A stretch of DNA of 18,595 nucleotides from JAVKSL01 sp039583695 (GTDB lineage: Bacteria; Actinomycetota; Acidimicrobiia; Acidimicrobiales; JAJPHD01): NCBI GenBank assembly GCA_039583695.1, contig JAVKSL010000055.1:1-18595 (forward strand), read 5' to 3'. The translations under genes were made by a program, and so were the position numbers. The notes beneath the pieces were generated by a model, which saw nothing but the letters and a program-made list of their open reading frames with translations, was not told where the DNA came from and did no database searches. Below are positions 14,068-18,595 of this stretch, piece after piece. Every line of letters begins with the position of its first letter. The first letter of the stretch is position 1.

Positions 14068-15297
14068 TCATGCTGCCGCCGGGGTGGCGGTGGTCGCCCG
14101 GTGCCCCCAGGCTTTGTGCTCGTCGTAGAGGGTCCTCGATCGCAGGCAGCCGTCGAGGATGCCCACCAGCCGGTTGGACAGGACCCGCAGGGCCTGGTCG
14201 TGGGACTCGCCTTTGGCCCGGTGCTCGTCGTAGAAGGCTCTGGCGCCGGGGGATGCGTTGGTGGCGCAGAACGCCCACTCGTAGCAGGCGTCAGCGAGGT
14301 GGCGGTTGCGTACGTAGCGGGCGAGGAAGGCCCTCCTTTTGCCCGAAGCCCGGGTGACCGGCGACGTGCCCGCATAGTTGCGTCGTGATTTAGCATCGGC
14401 GTAGCGGTCCGGGTCGTCTCCGAACTCGCCTAGCACCCGGGCGCCGAGGACAACACCGAGCCCTGGCAGGCTGCGTACGATCTCGGCGTCCGGGTGCGAC
14501 TCAAAACTTTCGGTCAGCTCCGCCTCGAGGGCGGCGATCTGGCGGGTCATCTCGGCGATGATCCCAACCGCGGCGCGCACTTGGGCTCCGTAGGCGTCGG
14601 CGACCGCGGCGGGGGCATCGAGGCGGGGGGCTCGCAGCGCTACTTGGAGCTCGGCGGCGCGGGCGGCGACGTTGCGCTGGCGGCCACCCTTTCGCAGGGC
14701 AGCGCCAATCGCTGAGGTCGACAGGGCCGCCGCGCCGGCCGGTGTCGGGGCCCGGGCGAGCAGGCCCAGCGCGTCGGGATGGGCCAGATCGGTGCCCAAG
14801 GCGTCCAAGGCGGCGGGGAAGAACTCCCGCAGGATCGACCGCAGCCGGTTCATCTGGCGCCCTCGGTCCCAGATCACCCGCTGATGGGCCCGGGCCAGCA
14901 CCTTGAGCGCCTGGGGGTCGGGTGAGTCGCCGGCGATCGGGCGGTGATGGTGGCGGTCGGTGCGCACCAGGTCCGCCAGCGTCGCCGCGTCACCAGGATC
15001 GGACTTGGCTCCTGACAGCGACCGTCGCTCCCGGTAGCGGGCCACCGCCAGCGGGTTCACCGCGTACACCGTGTAACCCGCGGCGATCAGCGACATCACC
15101 CACAAACCCCGGTCGGTCTCGATACCGACCGCCACCTGGGCGGGGTCCTCGGCGAAGGAGGCGATCAGCTCGTGAAGCTCGGCGACGCCCGCCACCCCCT
15201 CGGGCAGCCTGCGGTGCCTCACAAGCGCCTTGCCGTCCTCGTCGAGGATCGCCACGTCATGGTGGTCCTCAGCCCAGTCGTCACCCACGAAAATCAT
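14068..15297 (-). CDS. IS110-family transposase (DEDD/serine, RNA-guided recombinase)
   Basis: The 409-residue protein has the DEDD RuvC-like N-terminus of IS110: GDDWAEDHHDVA (D7), VGIETDRG (E60) and GAKSDPGDAATLADL (D100, D103). The C-terminal Transposase_20 domain shows VRSLPGLGVVLGARVLGEFG and RRNYAGTSPVTRASGKR, where S312 would be the catalytic serine, then RNRHLADACYEWAFCAT. Length is typical and all catalytic residues are present, so the element may be active. It starts at ATG 15297, six bases after a strong GAGGAGG (15303-15309). IS110 transposases join DNA ends guided by a bridge RNA from the same element. Confidence 0.93.
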   Translation of the reverse strand: MIFVGDDWAEDHHDVAILDEDGKALVRHRRLPEGVAGVAELHELIASFAEDPAQVAVGIETDRGLWVMSLIAAGYTVYAVNPLAVARYRERRSLSGAKSDPGDAATLADLVRTDRHHHRPIAGDSPDPQALKVLARAHQRVIWDRGRQMNRLRSILREFFPAALDALGTDLAHPDALGLLARAPTPAGAAALSTSAIGAALRKGGRQRNVAARAAELQVALRAPRLDAPAAVADAYGAQVRAAVGIIAEMTRQIAALEAELTESFESHPDAEIVRSLPGLGVVLGARVLGEFGDDPDRYADAKSRRNYAGTSPVTRASGKRRAFLARYVRNRHLADACYEWAFCATNASPGARAFYDEHRAKGESHDQALRVLSNRLVGILDGCLRSRTLYDEHKAWGHRATTATPAAA

Positions 15298-15302
15298 CCA
15301 TA

Positions 15303-15309
15303 CCTCCTC
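15303..15309 (-). promoter_or_regulatory. Ribosome binding site of the IS110 transposase
   Basis: GAGGAGG on the minus strand, six bases before ATG 15297, sets the transposase start. Confidence 0.75.
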
Positions 15310-15640
15310 GTTCGGTCCAGTTGGTGCTGCGGTGAGCCGGAGAAGGACACAGCCTGCGACCTAATGGATCAGTGCTCGGCGGCGACGTCATCCCACCAGC
15401 GGTCAGGCCCTCCTCACCACCGGCGGGGCCACGGTCTAGGCCCAGGGCTCGCAGGCCCTGGTGCATCGAGTGGGCACCCGTCGGCGGCTCGGCGCCCAGC
15501 CTGACCCAAGGCGGGCCGGCCGGGAAGAGGTGTGGGCAAGATCCCCAGCTCGTCCACACAGATCCACAGGAAGGTCGAGTTATCCACCCCTCCCCCCGCG
15601 CCCCCCTCCCGGTTACTACTACTGCTGATTGAGCTGCGCT
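15310..15640 (-). ncRNA. Candidate bridge RNA region of the IS110 element
   Basis: This roughly 330-base stretch upstream of the transposase has no credible gene. In the IS110 group the region between the left end and the transposase encodes a structured bridge RNA with target- and donor-binding loops. A clear hairpin is present: CCAGGGC (15442-15448), a 6-base loop and GCCCTGG (15455-15461). The RNA limits and guide loops were not resolved by eye; the call rests on element family, position, length and one stem. Confidence 0.4.
15550..15588 (+). other. Three DnaA-box-like motifs
   Basis: TCGTCCACA (15550-15558), AGATCCACA (15560-15568) and GTTATCCACC (15579-15588) lie within 39 bases. The last differs by one base from the DnaA box TTATCCACA. 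No dnaA or dnaN and no AT-rich unwinding region is nearby, so this is not the chromosomal origin. The cluster lies inside the presumed IS110 leader. Confidence 0.3.
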
Positions 15641-15660
15641 CCTCCTCACCCCCCCATTAG

Positions 15661-16417
15661 GTGCATCGCAGTAGCGTCCGGCAGGGTCCGGCCTTTGCAA
15701 GGCCCGCTGCCGGGAGCGGCTCCTTGGAACATCGGGAGGCGGTCAAGGCGATCGTGGGGTCGGGGCCCGTGGAGTCAGCGGCGCAACTGGAGTACCTAGC
15801 CTGGATCGTCGCCGACGACGACCCAGGCGAATTGCTTCGCAGAGTTTCCCCGGGTTCCGGATTGGCTTGCCTGGGCGGGAACCCAGCCAACCTTCCAGGC
15901 GCTCTTTGCCCACGGTCACAGCGGTGTGAAGAATAGCCGGCTCCTGGCTGGCTGGTTCGCCCAGCATTATGTCGCTGACGAGCAGCTCACTGACGCCGCG
16001 TTGGCTGCGCTGGCGGCGAACGGGGGTCGGATGAGCGAGACTCTGTCGTCGGCGATCGGTTGGGCCCTTGCCGCGCTCCCGGCTGGTTTGCCCCCATACG
16101 CCAAGCGGTGGGCGATCCTGATGGAAGACGACCCTCAGGTCCAGCCAGCGTTGCTCGTGAAGCTGCTCGAGACGTGCTCGCTCCCCACCGATGAGTCCCT
16201 GGCCCTCCTGCTGTTCGACCGCCTGAGCCGACCAGGCGTCGCACTCAGTCCCTGGCAGCATGGTCTATCGATCCCTGGACCGATCCCTCAGGACCTGGTT
16301 CCGGCTCCGGGCGGGGACTCTGATCTCGGATTTCGGCGATGTGTCGATGACGTTTTTTCAATAGTTGGCGGTGTAGAGTACAGGCGTGGATGGCTCACTG
16401 CTACAGGTGCGGGCTGA
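15661..16417 (+). pseudogene. Helical protein of unknown function, frameshifted, next to the IS110
   Basis: Two reading frames join naturally near 15840. From GTG 15661 one frame gives EHREAVKAIVGSG, SAAQLEYLAWIVADDDPGEL and LRR. The second frame continues PRVPDWLAWAGTQPTFQALF, GVKNSRLLAGWFAQHY, DAALAALAANGGRMSETLSS, YAKRWAILMEDDPQVQPALL and PTDESLALLLFDRLSRPG. The regular amphipathic helices look like the helical-repeat end of a large protein. It faintly recalls the C-terminal region of some large bacterial defence NTPases or SIR2-associated proteins (DUF4020-like), but I do not recognise it with confidence. The N-terminal part is missing, so the IS110 insertion may have cut it or replaced its front. 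Coding quality fades after about 16250. Confidence 0.45.
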
Positions 16418-16509
16418 GGGTGAGGACGATCGGCCTCGGAGGCCTCTGAGCTGCTGGGCACAGTTGCCCGGACGCTGGGCCGCGTCCGAGACCTCCGCGC
16501 CGAACCTGG

Positions 16510-17235
16510 GTGCTGCCCTTGTTCCTCGGAGCCAGCCTGCTCGTAGGAGTCAGCGTCGCTCGCAGCCTCGGCTCCTTGGGGGTGCCTCTCGGGCCGTGTG
16601 CCGCACACGGCGGTGCCAGGGCGTTGGGCAACGCGTGCGTGCTGGCCCAGCGCATCCACGCGCTCCGCGGGTTCGCCGCAGGCGGAGTATCGGTCAATCA
16701 CCCGAGAGCCTTCGTAGCCACAGGAGCGCTCCCTGTGGTCCGGTCTGTCGGGCGCCACGTCTGGTTCTGGCTCGCAGCCATCTGGGTGGGCGTCGGCCTG
16801 GCGGCGGGCCTGCGTTCGCATTGGCGGCCCCCAGCCGCCCTGGGCTCCTGGGTGGCTCGTGGCCATGTGGCGGCCGCCCTCGGTGGCTGCCTCATCGAGG
16901 TGGTCCGGCGGCGCTGGCTGGCGAGCGACTCGCTGAACCTCGTCGCCGTGGCGAGCGTGGTGGGCATCGTCGCGGGCTTCGAGGCAAGCCGTGCCCTGGC
17001 GCTGGCGGGATGTGGCCTCGTCGTGCTCGGCGGCCCCCTGGCGATGCTGGCGGTGGTGATGCCCCCCTGGCACGGCTGGGTGCTGGGCCCTCGCTCCCTG
17101 GCCGAAGCCGTCTCGGGTGCGTTGCTCCTCTGCCTTGGCCTTGCGATGCGCCGGGGGTATCTCTCAGCTCCCAGGCTGGCGCGCACACGCATGTCTCGTC
17201 GGGGCGCCAACTCCCTCCCAGTCCGGGCCTCGTGA
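16510..17235 (+). CDS. Polytopic membrane protein, family unknown
   Basis: From GTG 16510 the 241-residue product has about six hydrophobic segments: LPLFLGASLLVGVSVA, VWFWLAAIWVGVGLAAGL, VARGHVAAALGGCLIEVV, NLVAVASVVGIVAGFEA, LALAGCGLVVLGGPLAMLAV and AVSGALLLCLGLAM. A basic tail (RLARTRMSRRGANSLPVRAS) follows. The in-frame stop upstream (TGA near 16447) and the lack of a better start leave the N-terminus uncertain. It overlaps the next gene as TGATG (17233-17237), so membrane protein and regulator are coupled. The long opposite-strand frames over this region look like its complement. I do not recognise the family. Confidence 0.6.
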   Translation: MLPLFLGASLLVGVSVARSLGSLGVPLGPCAAHGGARALGNACVLAQRIHALRGFAAGGVSVNHPRAFVATGALPVVRSVGRHVWFWLAAIWVGVGLAAGLRSHWRPPAALGSWVARGHVAAALGGCLIEVVRRRWLASDSLNLVAVASVVGIVAGFEASRALALAGCGLVVLGGPLAMLAVVMPPWHGWVLGPRSLAEAVSGALLLCLGLAMRRGYLSAPRLARTRMSRRGANSLPVRAS

Positions 17236-18221
17236 TGGAACCCACGAGGGCATCCGAGCTAAGCCCGCTGGCCAGACTGTCCGATGTCGTGCACCAGCGC
17301 AGCCGTCTGGCGATCCTCGCCGCCCTGTACGAGCTCGGCCAGGCCGATTTCGGCCTCGTGCGTCGTATCACGGGCCTGACCGAGGGCAACCTGTCCCGCC
17401 ACCTGCAGATCCTCGAGGCCACCGGGGCGCTGAGGATCGACAAGGGCTACGTGGGTCGTCGACCCCGCACCTGGGCTCGCATCACCGAGGCCGGGACGCA
17501 TGCCTTCGAAGACGAGGTCGCCGTCCTACGCCAGCTCGTGGCCGCCGTCGATGCGACCGACACCTCAGCTGTCTACCTGGCAAGCGTGGGACGAGCGCCA
17601 GTCGGTGGCCATCCGTCAGGCACCTTGGGACCACGAGCTCGCCAGCCAGGGCGCCCAGCTGCTCAGCGTCAGCTATGTAGAGGTGACGCCTGTTCCGGGC
17701 CTGCCGATCCCCCGAGGCGTCACCAGCACCGCCGCCGTGTTGGACTACAGACACACACCTACATCACTAGAGGGCTTGACCCGCCAGGGATGTTGTCGGT
17801 GAGTCAAGTCTGCTGGCGGATCAAGTCGCCCTGTGCGAGACTGGCAGGGAGACGCACGACCGCTCCACCAGCGCATACACCCGCGCATCGCCCTTACAAC
17901 GGCATCCATGAAGGGGACCGGCGACAGTTCTCGAGTGAGAGGTACGACGTCTGCGAGAAGAGAGTCACAGTCCGAACCTCTATTCAAGCGCGGCCTGGGT
18001 CAAGCCGGGGCTCCGCCTCAGCCTCCCGACCCGCCACCGACGAGAGCGTCACCACCACACGACTTGTCGGGCTGGGGCGGAGCCCCGTTAGCACTAGCCG
18101 TAGCTGCAGCTCCCACCGCCCAGAGCGCGCCCTCGACGAGCCCCTCGTTTGGCCCCTGTCGTCTCGACACACGAGTCCCAGTTCGCACCGACCGTTTCAT
18201 TCTCCTAAGGAGACCTCATGA
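17235..18221 (+). CDS. Winged-helix transcriptional regulator (HTH_34/PF13601 type) with abnormal C-terminus
   Basis: From ATG 17235 the product reads LARLSDVVHQRSRLAILAAL, FGLVRRITGLTEGNLSRHL, ILEATGALRIDKGYVGRRPR and TWARITEAGTHAFEDEVAVL. This is the full winged-helix domain of the small MarR/ArsR-like group PF13601, including the GLTxGNLSxHL recognition helix and the GRRPRT wing. Members usually end soon after the helix LRQLVAAVD, at about 115 residues. Here the frame instead runs on for some 200 low-quality, Arg/Pro/Ser-rich residues to TGA 18219-18221, overlapping the next ATG. The real protein probably ends near 17590, its stop lost or shifted. These regulators often control an adjacent membrane protein or transporter, matching the coupled gene upstream. 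Confidence 0.7.
   Translation: MEPTRASELSPLARLSDVVHQRSRLAILAALYELGQADFGLVRRITGLTEGNLSRHLQILEATGALRIDKGYVGRRPRTWARITEAGTHAFEDEVAVLRQLVAAVDATDTSAVYLASVGRAPVGGHPSGTLGPRARQPGRPAAQRQLCRGDACSGPADPPRRHQHRRRVGLQTHTYITRGLDPPGMLSVSQVCWRIKSPCARLAGRRTTAPPAHTPAHRPYNGIHEGDRRQFSSERYDVCEKRVTVRTSIQARPGSSRGSASASRPATDESVTTTRLVGLGRSPVSTSRSCSSHRPERALDEPLVWPLSSRHTSPSSHRPFHSPKETS
17775..17825. repeat. Imperfect 13-bp inverted repeat
   Basis: CTTGACCCGCCAG (17775-17787) and CTGGCGGATCAAG (17813-17825) pair with one mismatch across a 25-base spacer. The spacer contains another GTCAAG (17803-17808), and TCAAGTC occurs twice in direct orientation (17804 and 17821). No T-run follows, so it is not a standard terminator. 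It could be an operator, a recombinase site or a former element end. Confidence 0.5.
18207..18212 (+). promoter_or_regulatory. Ribosome binding site of the right-edge domain protein
   Basis: AAGGAG five bases before ATG 18218 is a strong ribosome site and confirms the start that matches the paralogue at 6143. Confidence 0.8.
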
Positions 18222-18595
18222 CCGTTCCCACGACGAACGTACTCCTCTACGCCGCCGATCCCGTGGATTACCAGCTAGCGCTGTTCGCCGCCGCGACGGC
18301 CGGGATCCCCCCAGCAAATGTCATCGGCAACTTCTACCAGATCTGGAACGACACGGCCAGCGGCACGAACCTGGTGATCGCAGTTGGCGGACCAGCCAAT
18401 GACGCCCTGTATTACAACCCATGCGGCTGGTCCAATCCGGCGGGCAGCGGGGCTGGCACTACTCCATTTAGTCCGGCCTCCGCTCCGCTCTCCATAGTTC
18501 CCGGCGCCAATCTCTATGAAAGCGCAGCTGGCGCCAATCGCTATGACACGCTGAAGCTCGCCACGATGGACGCATATTATGCCGTTTACGGGACC
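18218..18595 (+). CDS. Third copy of the unrecognised domain protein, partial at right edge
   Basis: From ATG 18218 the frame is open to the edge (126 residues): MTVPTTNVLLYAADPVDYQL, AGIPPANVIGNFYQIWND, NLVIAVGGPANDALYYNPCG, GANLYESAAGANRYDTLKLA and DAYYAV. It aligns along its whole visible length with the 5670-6143 protein, clearly more than half of positions identical by eye, and with residues 1-126 of the 4502-5629 protein. Whether it ends at the CPC or continues into a DUF1906 or other domain is beyond the window. It points the opposite way to the other two copies. The strong ribosome site and close conservation argue that it is a live gene. No signal peptide. Confidence 0.8.
   Translation, partial: MTVPTTNVLLYAADPVDYQLALFAAATAGIPPANVIGNFYQIWNDTASGTNLVIAVGGPANDALYYNPCGWSNPAGSGAGTTPFSPASAPLSIVPGANLYESAAGANRYDTLKLATMDAYYAVYGT

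Larger units (their letters stand above)
14021..15660 (-). mobile_element. IS110-family insertion sequence (approximate ends)
   Basis: One transposase gene (14068-15297, minus) with a short downstream end squeezed against the flavoprotein stop (14020) and a long non-coding leader upstream (15298 to about 15660). That asymmetry is the layout of the IS110 group, whose left end carries the bridge RNA. IS110 elements lack clear terminal inverted repeats and target duplications, so the exact ends cannot be read by eye; the limits given are those of the neighbouring coding sequences. Confidence 0.55.
17590..18217. other. Stretch with no convincing gene
   Basis: Frames are open here, including the read-through of the winged-helix gene and a plus-strand piece with AIRQAPWDHELASQGAQLLS near 17610-17670, but no start, ribosome site or family supports them. 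It contains the inverted repeat at 17775-17825 and should hold the promoter of the 18218 gene. Confidence 0.4.

Noticed and set aside
15541..15600. A chromosomal replication origin.
   Set aside because: Only three imperfect boxes, no dnaA or dnaN, no AT-rich region, and the location is inside a likely IS110 leader.
16288..17073. A 261-residue minus-strand frame opposite the membrane protein.
   Set aside because: Rich in His/Arg/Pro with no motif, while the plus strand shows regular hydrophobic segments and a coupled regulator.
16386..17234. N-terminal part of a 611-residue plus-strand frame containing the winged-helix domain.
   Set aside because: The first 283 residues are Arg/Pro-rich and overlap the membrane protein; the regulator starts at ATG 17235.
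1..18595. CRISPR arrays, tRNA or rRNA genes.
   Set aside because: No regularly spaced repeats, tRNA arms or rRNA-like stretches were found by reading both strands.

Overview
The window is GC-rich, uses many GTG and TTG starts and packs its genes with overlapping stop/start codons, as in high-GC Actinomycetota. The replication, transfer and regulator genes at 8.5-14.0 kb belong to families typical of actinomycete integrative and conjugative elements (AICEs). No rRNA or tRNA was seen, so placement below phylum is open. All of it looks accessory: mobile-element genes, decayed genes and paralogues of an unrecognised family.

Layout. (1) 1-836, minus: 5' part of a tyrosine integrase running off the left edge; its start side carries a repeated GTACACGG motif (981-1103). 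(2) About 1.6-3.9 kb: gene remnants with visible frameshifts, namely an ATP-grasp ligase (minus), a class I methyltransferase (plus) and a GNAT acetyltransferase (minus). (3) 3891-6143, minus: a three-gene block with a single-domain protein, a larger protein joining the same domain to a DUF1906 (Rv2525c-like) domain, and a DUF4232-type lipoprotein. (4) 6687-12013, minus: an AICE-like core with a SCO3933-like small protein, an FtsK/TraB-type ATPase, a RepSA-type HUH initiator, a 54-residue ORF and a large serine recombinase. The TraB-like membrane anchor lies on the opposite strand (11230 to about 11570), head to head with the ATPase, which suggests a local inversion. (5) 12231-14020, plus: an XRE regulator and a flavoprotein in a GTGA-overlapped pair, divergent from the core, with a TATGCA-N5-TGCATA palindrome between them. 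(6) About 14.02-15.66 kb: an IS110-family element with a long non-coding leader that may hold a bridge RNA. (7) 15661-16417: a frameshifted gene of unknown function beside the IS. (8) 16510 to about 17590, plus: a membrane protein and a winged-helix regulator overlapping as TGATG. (9) 18218-end, plus: a third copy of the domain found at 3.9-6.1 kb.

How it fits together. The serine recombinase would integrate and excise the element, the HUH protein would start its rolling-circle replication, and the FtsK/TraB ATPase would move double-stranded DNA between mycelia or cells; the XRE protein is the likely switch. With the TraB anchor inverted, transfer may be off in this copy. Related domain proteins lie on both sides of the mobile DNA in opposite orientations. 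They have no signal peptide and no function I recognise, and are the best candidate for an undescribed system.
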